Shown: positions 1 to 5,549, counted from the stretch's first letter. The stretch: 6,492 nt of DNA from Candidatus Woesearchaeota archaeon (GCA_016185865.1 JACPMU010000010.1:1-6492), one strand, 5' to 3'. Made by a program: numbers and translations. The notes: generated by a model from the letters alone, not told the origin.

Positions 1-483
1 CCAAAATCTGAAAAAATATGGTGGAAAAAGATAAACAAAAGGGAAAAGGTAAAAGCCATAAGGAGCGCAATATCAGCCACAATCATGAAAGAAGTTGTAT
101 CAGAAAGGGGACACCTAATACCAAGCAGCTATCCATTTATTTTGGATGATAAGTTTGAGTTGATCAGCAAGACAAAAGAAGTTATTGAGATGTTCAACAG
201 GATGGGAATGGAGAATGAATTAGAAAGGATAAATGAGAAAAAAATAAGGGCAGGAAAAGGAAAATCAAGAGGCAGAAAATACAAAAAAAAGAAAGGTCCC
301 CTCATTGTCGTGTCAAAACTTGACAAGCTGAGCAGAGCAGCGGCAAACATACCGGGCATAGACGTTGTTGACGTAAAAAGCCTGAACGCAGAGCTGCTTG
401 CGCCAGGTGCAAAAGCAGGCAGGCTTGTCTTATGGACAGCAGCTGCAATCAACTTATTGGAAAAAGAAAACCTATTCAAATAA
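1..483 (+). CDS. rpl4: Large-subunit ribosomal protein L4 (uL4, archaeal type), 3' part
   Basis: The frame is open from base 1 to a TAA at 481-483 and gives the last 160 residues; the start lies upstream of the window. The ATG at 85 is internal, because the codons before it already read as L4 (residues such as KIWWKKINKREKVKAIRSAI). L4 binds 23S rRNA early in assembly and lines the peptide exit tunnel. Recognisable archaeal/eukaryotic L4 features are the basic glycine-rich stretch AGKGKSRGRKYKKKKGPLIVV-like (around bases 250-309), then NIPGIDVVDVKSLNAELLAPGAKAGRL-type residues near the C-terminus, ending in a LVLWTAAAINLL helix. Archaeal L4 is usually about 250 residues, so roughly 90 residues are missing, as expected from the window edge. 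rpl23 starts one base after the stop. Identification is very secure; only the N-terminus cannot be judged. Confidence 0.96.
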   Translation, partial: PKSEKIWWKKINKREKVKAIRSAISATIMKEVVSERGHLIPSSYPFILDDKFELISKTKEVIEMFNRMGMENELERINEKKIRAGKGKSRGRKYKKKKGPLIVVSKLDKLSRAAANIPGIDVVDVKSLNAELLAPGAKAGRLVLWTAAAINLLEKENLFK

Positions 484-484
484 A

Positions 485-745
485 ATGGATCAATTTAAAA
501 TAATAAAATACCCATTGTCAACAGAGAAGTCAATAAGACTGATGGAGTCAGAGAACAAGCTGATATTTGTTGTGGGAAACAAAACAACAAAAAAGGAAAT
601 AAAAAAAGCCATAGAGGAAATGTTCAAAGTTGAAGTTGCAAGCGTCAACACATTTGTAAATGCAAACGGGGAGAAAAGGGCATACGTGAAATTTGCCGCA
701 AAAAATCCTGCCATTGATATTGCAACTAAGATGGGGCTAATGTAA
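485..745 (+). CDS. rpl23: Large-subunit ribosomal protein L23 (uL23)
   Basis: Encodes 86 residues, the normal size for archaeal L23. L23 binds 23S rRNA at the rim of the exit tunnel and is a docking site for nascent-chain factors such as SRP. The family pattern is clear: an N-terminal YPLSTEKS motif (residues 9-16), a strand ENKLIFVV (23-30), a helix TKKEIKKAIEEMF (35-47), then VEVASVNTFV and GEKRAYVKF (49-70), ending in a DIATKMGLM tail. The ATG at 485 was chosen because it gives the normal length and begins with the family N-terminus (MDQFKIIKYP). An ATG at 398 in the same frame would add 29 residues unlike L23 and run inside rpl4. The start is one base after the rpl4 stop with no evident Shine-Dalgarno sequence, so translation is probably coupled to rpl4. 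Confidence 0.96.
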   Translation: MDQFKIIKYPLSTEKSIRLMESENKLIFVVGNKTTKKEIKKAIEEMFKVEVASVNTFVNANGEKRAYVKFAAKNPAIDIATKMGLM

Positions 746-752
746 AAATATT

Positions 753-757
753 GGTGA
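753..757 (+). promoter_or_regulatory. Shine-Dalgarno site for rpl2 (GGTGA)
   Basis: GGTGA lies in the 15-base gap between rpl23 and rpl2, three bases before the rpl2 ATG at 761. GGTG is a common archaeal form of the site, complementary to the 16S rRNA 3' end. It supports the chosen rpl2 start. The spacing is short, so confidence is moderate. Confidence 0.6.
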
Positions 758-760
758 AAA

Positions 761-1480
761 ATGGGAAAGAACCTAATCCAGCAGAAGAGAGGTAAGGGAA
801 GCCCAAGGTACAGGGCGCCAAGCTTTAGATACAAGGGAAAAACAGGCTTTGCAAGATACGAAGATGGCAAGATAATAACAGCAGCCATCACAGATATCCT
901 GCACAGTAGCGGCCACAGCGCGCCATTGATGGAACTGAAGTACAGCAGCGGGGAAGAGGGATTATTACAGGCTCCTGAAGGAATAAGGGTTGGGGAAAAA
1001 ATAGAAATGGGAAATGATGCAGAGCTAAAGCCGGGAAATATTTTACCATTAAAAAATATACCGGAAGGAATTCCAATTTACAACATAGAATCCCAGCCAG
1101 GCGATGGCGGAAAATTCGTGAGGTCCAGCGGGGTTTTTGCAAAAATAATAACAAAAGCGGAAGGCAGCATTGTTGTTGAGCTGCCGTCAAGCAAAAGGAA
1201 GCCATTCTCACCTGAATGCAAGGCAGTCATCGGCACTATTGCAGGATCAGGCAGGCCTGAAAAGCCGTTCCTAAAGGCAGGAAGCAGGTTTTATGCAATG
1301 ACAGCCAAGAACAAGATGTGGCCAATAGTCAGCGGAACTTCAATGAACTCAGTAAGCCATCCTTTTGGAGGATCAAGCTCGCATGCAAAAGGAATTCCAA
1401 CCCAGTCTGCAAGGAACTCTCCTCCTGGAAGAAAAGTCGGCAAGATAGCACCAAAAAGAACAGGAAGAAGGAAGAGGTAG
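761..1480 (+). CDS. rpl2: Large-subunit ribosomal protein L2 (uL2, archaeal type)
   Basis: Encodes 239 residues, typical of archaeal L2 (bacterial L2 is about 273). L2 binds 23S rRNA near the peptidyl-transferase centre and is needed for subunit joining and peptidyl-transferase activity. Visible landmarks: an N-terminal GKGSPRYRAPSFRYKG (residues 11-26), IESQPGDGGKFVRSSG (109-124; the rRNA-binding core), RPEKPFLKAGSRFY (165-178), the loop GTSMNSVSHPFGGSSSHAKG (192-211), and the C-terminal PPGRKVGKIAPKRTGRR (221-237). The conserved histidine of the active-centre loop is present (His200). The acidic residue normally before it is Ser199, and the usual GGG is GGS, which is unusual (see findings). 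The start at 761 follows a GGTGA site and begins with MGKNLIQQKRGKG, matching the family. The next gene starts two bases after the stop. Confidence 0.97.
   Translation: MGKNLIQQKRGKGSPRYRAPSFRYKGKTGFARYEDGKIITAAITDILHSSGHSAPLMELKYSSGEEGLLQAPEGIRVGEKIEMGNDAELKPGNILPLKNIPEGIPIYNIESQPGDGGKFVRSSGVFAKIITKAEGSIVVELPSSKRKPFSPECKAVIGTIAGSGRPEKPFLKAGSRFYAMTAKNKMWPIVSGTSMNSVSHPFGGSSSHAKGIPTQSARNSPPGRKVGKIAPKRTGRRKR
1474..1478 (+). promoter_or_regulatory. Shine-Dalgarno site for rps19 (GAGGT)
   Basis: GAGGT overlaps the last codons and the TAG stop of rpl2 and lies four bases before the rps19 ATG at 1483. It matches five bases of the archaeal AGGAGGT consensus. It decides the rps19 start against the in-frame ATG at 1318, which lies deep inside rpl2. 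Confidence 0.6.
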
Positions 1481-1482
1481 AA

Positions 1483-1866
1483 ATGGCAAAGAAGGAATTC
1501 ACTTTCAAGGGGAAAACAGTCGACGAGCTCAAAGCGATGAGCCTGAATGAAGCTGCGCAGCTGATGACATCAAGGCAACGAAGAACAATAAAGAGAGGAT
1601 TCACAGAGCAGCAAAAAATCCTGCTTAAAAAATTAAGGGCTAATGAAAAAAACATAGAAACACAATGCAGAGACATGATAATATTGCCCGAAATGATTGG
1701 AAAAACAATAAAAGTGCACCAGGGCAAGGAGTTTGTGCCTGTAATGATAGAAGATGGCATGATAGGCCATTGCCTGGGGGAATTTGCATTAACAAGAAAA
1801 AAGGTTGCGCACAGCGCTCCTGGAATAGGGGCCACAAGGTCAAGCGCAAGCCTGTCTGTCAAGTAA
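1483..1866 (+). CDS. rps19: Small-subunit ribosomal protein S19 (uS19, archaeal type)
   Basis: Encodes 127 residues. S19 sits in the head of the 30S subunit near the A-site tRNA and the inter-subunit bridge, in contact with S13. The archaeal/eukaryotic type is shown by the N-terminal extension before the core (FTFKGKTVDELKAMSLNEAAQL, residues 6-27), the basic RQRRTIKRGF (31-40), and then the core: CRDMIILPEMIGKTIKVHQGKEF (62-84), MIGHCLGEFALTR (93-105) and HSAPGIGATRSS (110-121). The ATG at 1483 was chosen because it follows a GAGGT site and begins the archaeal S19 sequence; upstream residues in this frame are the shadow of rpl2. It is two bases after rpl2 and one base before rpl22. Nothing appears odd. 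Confidence 0.97.
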   Translation: MAKKEFTFKGKTVDELKAMSLNEAAQLMTSRQRRTIKRGFTEQQKILLKKLRANEKNIETQCRDMIILPEMIGKTIKVHQGKEFVPVMIEDGMIGHCLGEFALTRKKVAHSAPGIGATRSSASLSVK

Positions 1867-1867
1867 G

Positions 1868-2344
1868 ATGAAAGGATACACATTCAAAAGCTACAATGAG
1901 GGGAACATGGCAAGGGCAATCGGAATGGCATTGCCTATTTCATTCAAGCAGAGCGTTGAGATATGCAGGTTTATCAGAAATAAAAACATCATCAATGCAA
2001 AAGAAATGCTTCAGGATGTTGTAAAGAAAAAAGCAGCGGTGCCGTTCAGAAGGTTTGATTTTGACCTTGGGCACAAAAAAAACACAGGCCCGGGAAGATA
2101 CCCTCAAAAAGCATCAGAAGAATTCATAAGATTGATCGAGAATGTCGAGGCGAATGCACAATTCAAGGGATTGAATACATCAAACTTGGTCATAGCGCAC
2201 ATAAGCGCGCACAAAGCCGGAAAGACATGGCACTTCGGAAGAAAATCCAGAAGAAGAATGAAAAGAACGAATGTTGAAATTATTGTTGAGGCAAAAACAA
2301 AGGCAGCGGAAAAAGTGAAAAAAGAAAAAGCAGGGAAAAAATGA
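1868..2344 (+). CDS. rpl22: Large-subunit ribosomal protein L22 (uL22, archaeal type)
   Basis: Encodes 158 residues, in the usual archaeal range. L22 contacts all domains of 23S rRNA, and its long hairpin lines the exit tunnel beside L4. Landmarks: EGNMARAIGMALPISFKQSVEICRFIR-type start (residues 11-37), INAKEMLQDVVKKKAAVPFRR (42-62), the archaeal insertion LGHKKNTGPGRYPQKASEEF (67-86), a helix ending at VEANAQFKGLN (93-103), and the tunnel hairpin residues HISAHKAGKTWHFGRKSRRRMKRTNVEIIV (111-140). A lysine- and alanine-rich tail follows (143-158). The start is one base after the rps19 stop, with no strong Shine-Dalgarno sequence, so coupling is likely. The stop overlaps the rps3 start as ATGA. 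Confidence 0.97.
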   Translation: MKGYTFKSYNEGNMARAIGMALPISFKQSVEICRFIRNKNIINAKEMLQDVVKKKAAVPFRRFDFDLGHKKNTGPGRYPQKASEEFIRLIENVEANAQFKGLNTSNLVIAHISAHKAGKTWHFGRKSRRRMKRTNVEIIVEAKTKAAEKVKKEKAGKK

Positions 2345-3117
2345 TTGAGAGAAAATTTATCGCGCAAAAAATGAAGGAATTCCAAATACAGGAGTATATA
2401 ACTCAAAGTTTGGAGAATGTCGGCCACAGCCATACTAAAATGGTCAAGACTCCTCTGGGTGAAAAAATAATAATATTCGCGTCAAGGCCCGGATTAATTG
2501 TAGGAAGGAAAGGGCAGAACATAAAGCAGCTCACAAAGACGCTGAAGAAGAGATTTAACCTTGAAAACCCACAGATAGAAATAAGCGAAGTGGAAAACCC
2601 AAGCCTGGATGCAAACATAGTGGCAGAGAAGATTGTGGATGCATTGGAGAGATTCGGATCTGAGAAATTCAAGGCAGTCGGCCACAAGATAATGACTGAG
2701 GTAATGAGGTCAGGTGCCCTTGGCATAGAGATTGTTGTAAGCGGCAAAGTGCCAAGCGCAAGAGCCAAGTCATGGAGATTTTACTCGGGTTATCTTAAAA
2801 AATGTGGTGACATCGCAATAATAGGTGTCAGAAAATCAAATGCCCAGGCACAATTAAAAACAGGCATTGTGGGAATCAAGGTGAGCATAATGCCGCCTGA
2901 CATCAGACTTCCGGATGACATAGAATTAGTCGAGCAGAAAGAGGTAATTGTTGGGGAAGTAACGGACAAGGCAAAGGAAGAGGCACCTAAAGACGAAATA
3001 AAAAAATCCAAGCCAAGAAGAAGTCGAATGCGAGTGAGCAAAGCGAAACTCGCTCACAACTCACTGAAAAAAACATCAAAAGAAAATGAAAGCGAAGGAA
3101 CTAAGGCTGATGAATGA
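2341..3117 (+). CDS. rps3: Small-subunit ribosomal protein S3 (uS3, archaeal type) with long charged tail
   Basis: Encodes 258 residues. S3 lies at the mRNA entry site in the 30S head and helps unwind mRNA. The N-terminal half is a KH type-2 domain with strand EKIIIFASRPGLIVG (41-55) and the signature GRKG (55-58). The C-terminal S3 domain follows with MRSGALGIEIVVSGKVPSARAKSWRF (122-147), a segment CGDIAIIGVRKSNAQAQLKTGIVGIKVSIMPPD (155-187), and LPDDIELVEQK (190-200). From about residue 205 the protein becomes a charged, low-complexity tail, longer than the minimal family core. Residues 230-239 of the tail are encoded by a palindromic DNA segment (see separate entry), which looks like an insertion. 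The start overlaps the rpl22 stop by ATGA; the last 32 bases overlap rpl29. The core identification is secure; the tail has no recognisable function. Confidence 0.97.
   Translation: MIERKFIAQKMKEFQIQEYITQSLENVGHSHTKMVKTPLGEKIIIFASRPGLIVGRKGQNIKQLTKTLKKRFNLENPQIEISEVENPSLDANIVAEKIVDALERFGSEKFKAVGHKIMTEVMRSGALGIEIVVSGKVPSARAKSWRFYSGYLKKCGDIAIIGVRKSNAQAQLKTGIVGIKVSIMPPDIRLPDDIELVEQKEVIVGEVTDKAKEEAPKDEIKKSKPRRSRMRVSKAKLAHNSLKKTSKENESEGTKADE
3030..3057 (+). repeat. Palindromic segment in the 3' tail of rps3, two alternative hairpins
   Basis: Two exact six-base-pair inverted repeats interleave here. GCGAGT (3030-3035) pairs with ACTCGC (3048-3053), and GTGAGC (3034-3039) pairs with GCTCAC (3052-3057); each leaves a 12-base loop. 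They share bases, so only one hairpin can form at a time. The segment encodes residues 230-239 (MRVSKAKLAH) of the variable S3 tail and ends 28 bases before the rpl29 start. Its use of CGA, CGC and GCG triplets is richer in G+C than its surroundings. It could be a small dispersed palindromic repeat inserted in frame, or a structure affecting rpl29 translation. The pairing is visible; both explanations are inference. Confidence 0.5.
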
Positions 3118-3316
3118 GTCGGACACCGGCATCAAGCTGGCTGATATGAAAAAGGAATTAATGAAAATTAATTCGCAGATTGCAATAGGGACTGTGCCGA
3201 AAAGCCCCGGCAAGGTAAGGGAGATAAAAAGAACAATTGCAAAGATATTAAGCATAAACAATGAGAAAGAAATCAAAATCAAAAAACAAAACAAAGGAGG
3301 AAGCAAAAAGGAATGA
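3086..3316 (+). CDS. rpl29: Large-subunit ribosomal protein L29 (uL29)
   Basis: Encodes 76 residues. L29 is a small helical-hairpin protein at the exit-tunnel rim next to L23. The family shows as KAKELRLMNESD (residues 2-13, matching the common archaeal start K-x-KELR-x-M), a first helix ADMKKELMKINSQIAIG (19-35), the linker TVPKSPGKVREIKRTIAKIL (36-55) and a lysine-rich tail. The start at 3086 lies inside rps3, giving a 32-base overlap. The next ATG, at 3110, would remove the KAKELR motif and still overlap rps3, so 3086 is preferred. No Shine-Dalgarno sequence precedes 3086; translation probably depends on ribosomes finishing rps3. The stop overlaps the next start as ATGA. The tail (about residues 57-76) is longer than in many relatives, and its codons carry the Shine-Dalgarno site of sui1. 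Confidence 0.94.
   Translation: MKAKELRLMNESDTGIKLADMKKELMKINSQIAIGTVPKSPGKVREIKRTIAKILSINNEKEIKIKKQNKGGSKKE
3294..3300 (+). promoter_or_regulatory. Shine-Dalgarno site for sui1 (AAGGAGG)
   Basis: AAGGAGG, a near-complete match to the 16S rRNA 3' end, lies within the last codons of rpl29 (encoding Lys-Gly-Gly), 12 bases before the sui1 ATG at 3313. The spacing is long but workable, and the sui1 ATG also overlaps the rpl29 stop, so both direct initiation and coupling are possible. Confidence 0.6.
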
Positions 3317-3621
3317 GCGAGATATGCCAGATTTGCGGCTTGGTGAAAGAGCTGTGTGTATGCGAGACTATAGCAAAAGAAAGCCAGAAGATACTGGTTT
3401 ATCTTGAGAAGAAAAAATTCAACAAATTTTACACCATTGTTGAAGGCATCGACAAAAAGGAAATAGACCTGAAAGAGCTGGCGAAGAAGCTCAAGTCAGA
3501 GCTTGCATGCGGCGGCACAATAAAAGACGGAAAAATAGAGCTTCAGGGCGAGCACAGGCAAAAGGCAAAAAGAATACTTATTGGGCACGGATTTGCCCCA
3601 AGCAGCGTTGAAATAAGATAA
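3313..3621 (+). CDS. sui1: Translation initiation factor aIF1 (SUI1/eIF1 family)
   Basis: Encodes 102 residues, the normal archaeal size. aIF1 binds the 30S P-site region and enforces correct start-codon choice, as eIF1 does in eukaryotes. The N-terminus has a likely zinc-binding set, Cys5, Cys8, Cys15 and Cys17 (CxxC-x6-CxC). The SUI1 domain follows: FNKFYTIVEGIDKKEIDLKELAKKLKSELACGGT-type residues (36-69), with the characteristic LACGGTIKDGKIELQGEH (64-81), and ending GFAPSSVEIR (93-102). The start at 3313 overlaps the rpl29 stop (ATGA) and is preceded by AAGGAGG. In many euryarchaeal and other archaeal clusters the order is rpl29-sui1-rnp1-rps17; here rnp1 is absent and rps17 follows after 16 bases (see findings). 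Confidence 0.96.
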   Translation: MSEICQICGLVKELCVCETIAKESQKILVYLEKKKFNKFYTIVEGIDKKEIDLKELAKKLKSELACGGTIKDGKIELQGEHRQKAKRILIGHGFAPSSVEIR

Positions 3622-3637
3622 GAATGATAAAAATAAA

Positions 3638-4069
3638 ATGGCAAAAACAGAGTCAAGGAACATAGGAACTATGCTGGAAGCGCCAAAGCAGAAATGCAGC
3701 AGCGCAGCATGCCCGTTTCATGGCAATTTAAGCATCAGGGGAAGGCAGTTCACAGGCATAGTCGTATCAACAAAGATGAGAAAGACAGCGGTGGTAGAGT
3801 TCAACAGGCTGCATTTTTTAAAAAAATATGAAAGATATGAGAAAAGAAGGACGAAGCTGAAAGTGCACAACCCTGAATGCATCAATGCGAAAGACGGGGA
3901 CATAGTCAAGATGATGGAATGCAGGCCCCTGAGCAAAACCAAGAATTTCGTCATCATAGAAAAAATGGGTGTTGAGAAAGGATTCAAGGAAAAGATGGAA
4001 GCAAGAGAGCTGGGAAAAATAACAATAGCGGCAAAAACAGAAGACGAAGCCAAATCCAAGGAGGAATAA
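3638..4069 (+). CDS. rps17: Small-subunit ribosomal protein S17 (uS17, archaeal type)
   Basis: Encodes 143 residues. S17 is an OB-fold protein that binds 16S rRNA in the 30S body early in assembly. The archaeal/eukaryotic N-terminus is present, RNIGTMLEAPKQKCSSAACPFHG (residues 7-29), with Cys20, Cys25 and the CPFHG motif. The core follows: RGRQFTGIVVSTKMRKTAVVEFNRLHFLKKYERYEKRRTKLKVHNP-type residues (34-79), then INAKDGDIVKMMECRPLSKTKNFVIIEKMG (82-111). The last ~30 residues, charged and without recognisable motifs, extend beyond the usual archaeal end near 110-115. The ATG at 3638 gives the family N-terminus; no Shine-Dalgarno sequence is visible in the 16-base A-rich gap before it. Its final codons carry the rpl14 ribosome-binding site, and its stop directly abuts the rpl14 start. 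Confidence 0.96.
   Translation: MAKTESRNIGTMLEAPKQKCSSAACPFHGNLSIRGRQFTGIVVSTKMRKTAVVEFNRLHFLKKYERYEKRRTKLKVHNPECINAKDGDIVKMMECRPLSKTKNFVIIEKMGVEKGFKEKMEARELGKITIAAKTEDEAKSKEE
4058..4064 (+). promoter_or_regulatory. Shine-Dalgarno site for rpl14 (AAGGAGG)
   Basis: AAGGAGG lies in the last codons of rps17, five bases before the rpl14 ATG at 4070. Sequence and spacing are near ideal, so this is the clearest ribosome-binding site in the window. It fixes the rpl14 start. Confidence 0.75.
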
Positions 4070-4471
4070 ATGCAGCCAATCAAATCCAAAGTTGCAAAGG
4101 CCCTCCCAGTAGGATGCAGGCTTGAGACATGCGACAACTCAGGAGCAAAAATAATCAGGATTTTTACAGTTGTGGGGTCAAAAACAGTCAAGGGAAGGAT
4201 ATCAAGCTGCGGCGTTGGGGACTTGGTCATGGCGTCTGTGCAGAGCGGCAGGCCTGACATCAGAAAACAGGTTGTGTTTGCTGTCATTGTAAGGCAGAAA
4301 AAAGAATACAGAAGGGTAGACGGAACAAGAATAAAATTTGAGGACAATTCAGCGGTTGTGCTTAAAGACGACAAAGGAAATCCAAAAGGAACTATATTCA
4401 AGGGCGCAATTGCAAAAGAGGCATGCGAGAGATGGCCGGGAATAGCAAAAATAGCCAGCATAGTGGTTTAA
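4070..4471 (+). CDS. rpl14: Large-subunit ribosomal protein L14 (uL14)
   Basis: Encodes 133 residues, the usual archaeal length. L14 lies at the subunit interface, contacts 16S rRNA in bridges, and is the docking surface for anti-association factors such as aIF6. Conserved residues include LPVGCRLETCDNSGAKIIRI (12-31), the archaeal-type RISSCGVGDLVMASVQSGRPDIRKQVVFAVIVRQKKEYRRVDGTRIKFEDNSAVVL (43-98) and DKGNPKGTIFKGAIAKEACERWPGIAKIASIVV (101-133). The ATG at 4070 directly follows the rps17 TAA and has an AAGGAGG site five bases upstream. rpl24 follows after nine bases. The protein looks ordinary and complete. Confidence 0.97.
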   Translation: MQPIKSKVAKALPVGCRLETCDNSGAKIIRIFTVVGSKTVKGRISSCGVGDLVMASVQSGRPDIRKQVVFAVIVRQKKEYRRVDGTRIKFEDNSAVVLKDDKGNPKGTIFKGAIAKEACERWPGIAKIASIVV

Positions 4472-4480
4472 GAAATTAAA

Positions 4481-4858
4481 ATGGAAAAATTTTCAGGCAC
4501 ATGGAAAAGCAGCAAAAATCCGGGAAAGCAGAGGAAATACAGGTTAAATGCTCCGCTTCACATTAGGCACAAATTCGCGCAATCCCACCTCACAAAGGAT
4601 CTGAGGAAAAAATACGGAAAGAGGAGTATTGGAGTAAGAAAAGGTGACAAAGTGAAAATAATGCTCGGCAAATTCAAGAAGCACGAAGGAAAGATTGAAA
4701 GGGTTGACATTAAAAAAGCAAGGGCATTTGTCAGCGGGGCAGAGCTCACAAAAAGGGATGGGACAAAAAAGCTGCTTGCATTGCACCCCTCAAACTTGAT
4801 GATTACAGAATTAAACATGGATGACAAGATGAGGCAGAAGGCACTGGAGAGGAAATAA
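4481..4858 (+). CDS. rpl24: Large-subunit ribosomal protein L24 (uL24, archaeal L26e-like type)
   Basis: Encodes 125 residues. L24 is an early assembly protein that binds 23S rRNA domain I near the exit tunnel. The archaeal/eukaryotic N-terminus is clear: SSKNPGKQRKYRLNAPLHIRHKFAQSHLTKDLRKKYGKRSIGVRKGD-type residues (10-56). A KOW motif follows, from VRKGDKVKIMLGKFKKHEGKIERVD (52-76), and then the eukaryote-like LTKRDGTKKLLALHPSNLMITELN (89-112). The start at 4481 gives the family N-terminus. The nine bases before it hold no Shine-Dalgarno sequence, so initiation may be coupled to rpl14. The 3' end carries the rps4e ribosome-binding site. Complete and ordinary. Confidence 0.96.
   Translation: MEKFSGTWKSSKNPGKQRKYRLNAPLHIRHKFAQSHLTKDLRKKYGKRSIGVRKGDKVKIMLGKFKKHEGKIERVDIKKARAFVSGAELTKRDGTKKLLALHPSNLMITELNMDDKMRQKALERK
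4846..4852 (+). promoter_or_regulatory. Shine-Dalgarno site for rps4e (GGAGAGG)
   Basis: GGAGAGG lies in the last codons of rpl24, seven bases before the rps4e ATG at 4860. It supports that start, which is one base after the rpl24 stop. Confidence 0.6.
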
Positions 4859-4859
4859 G

Positions 4860-5549
4860 ATGGGAAAGGGCCACATTAAAAGATTAGCTGCGCCAAAAAC
4901 ATGGCACATAAAGAGAAAGAAAATAAAGTACATAACAAAGCCAATGCCAGGGACGCACAGCATGGAGACCGGAACATCGCTAAACATACTGCTCAAGGAA
5001 ATCCTTAATTATGCAAACACAACAAGGGAGGCAAAAAAAATACTGAATTCCAACGACATCAGGGTAGACGGAAAAACAAGAAAGAATTTCAGGTTTCCTG
5101 TCGGCATTTTTGACACAATCGGGTTCACAAGCACAGATGAATATTTCAGGATTATACTAAACAAAAAAGGCAAGCTGGGCATAATAAAAATAAAGAAAGA
5201 CGAGGCTTTGCTCAAGCCATGCAAGATTGTCGGAAAGACAATGGTAAATGGAAAGCTCCAGCTAAACCTATTTGACGGCAAAAACATATTAGCTGACGAC
5301 AAGGCCTACAAGGTAGGCGACACTCTCCTATTGGCATTGCCGCAGGATAAAATAAGCAAGCACCTTAAGCTTGGCAAGAACTCAACAATATTCTTGGCAG
5401 GCGGAAAGCACATAGGGGAAACAGGCAATGTCGAAAACATTGTTGAGGACAAGGTAGTCTACAAGGATGCAAAAGGCAATCTGATAGAAACATCAAAGAA
5501 ATACGCTTTTGTTGTGGGTGACAGCAAGGCATCAATCACTCTTGAATGA
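4860..5549 (+). CDS. rps4e: Small-subunit ribosomal protein S4e (eS4)
   Basis: Encodes 229 residues, close to the usual archaeal 230-245. eS4 is found in archaea and eukaryotes but not bacteria, which makes it the strongest single marker of domain here. It binds 16S rRNA in the 30S body. Domains in order: the N-terminal HIKRLAAPKTWHIKRKK (residues 5-21) and KPMPGTHSM (27-35); an S4-type RNA-binding domain around 41-105, including AKKILNSNDIRVDGKTRKNFRFPVGIFD (58-85); the central eS4 domain (about 90-165, with GKLQLNLFDGKNIL at 131-144); and a C-terminal KOW-like segment FLAGGKHIGETGNVENI (178-194). The stop overlaps the rpl5 start as ATGA. Its position between rpl24 and rpl5 is the standard archaeal one. 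Confidence 0.97.
   Translation: MGKGHIKRLAAPKTWHIKRKKIKYITKPMPGTHSMETGTSLNILLKEILNYANTTREAKKILNSNDIRVDGKTRKNFRFPVGIFDTIGFTSTDEYFRIILNKKGKLGIIKIKKDEALLKPCKIVGKTMVNGKLQLNLFDGKNILADDKAYKVGDTLLLALPQDKISKHLKLGKNSTIFLAGGKHIGETGNVENIVEDKVVYKDAKGNLIETSKKYAFVVGDSKASITLE

Noticed and set aside
398..484. Upstream in-frame extension of rpl23 from the ATG at 398.
   Set aside because: The added residues lie inside rpl4 in another frame; the ATG at 485 gives the standard L23 N-terminus and length.
1318..1482. Upstream in-frame extension of rps19 from the ATG at 1318.
   Set aside because: The extra 55 residues lie inside rpl2 in another frame and do not resemble S19. The ATG at 1483 has a Shine-Dalgarno site and gives the family N-terminus.
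3030..3057. The rps3 palindrome considered as a transcription terminator.
   Set aside because: No T-tract follows it, it is within coding sequence, and the downstream genes are clearly part of the same operon.
3624..3665. Mini reading frame of 13 codons starting in the sui1-rps17 gap (ATG at 3624, TAG at 3663), considered as a leader peptide or rnp1 remnant.
   Set aside because: It has no Shine-Dalgarno site, overlaps the secure rps17 start, and its translation resembles nothing in Rnp1. It is explained by A-rich sequence and chance.
3813..3832. A/T-rich TATA-like run inside rps17 (TTTTTTAAAAAAATATG region), considered as an internal promoter.
   Set aside because: It encodes conserved S17 residues, no convincing BRE element is visible upstream, and such runs are expected in this A-rich composition.
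3718..4461. Long open frame on the minus strand (247 codons) across rps17 and rpl14.
   Set aside because: It is antisense to two secure ribosomal genes. Its translation is rich in Leu, Ser, Ile and Phe with no domain pattern, as expected from the complement of purine-rich coding strands. The same holds for other minus-strand frames in the window.
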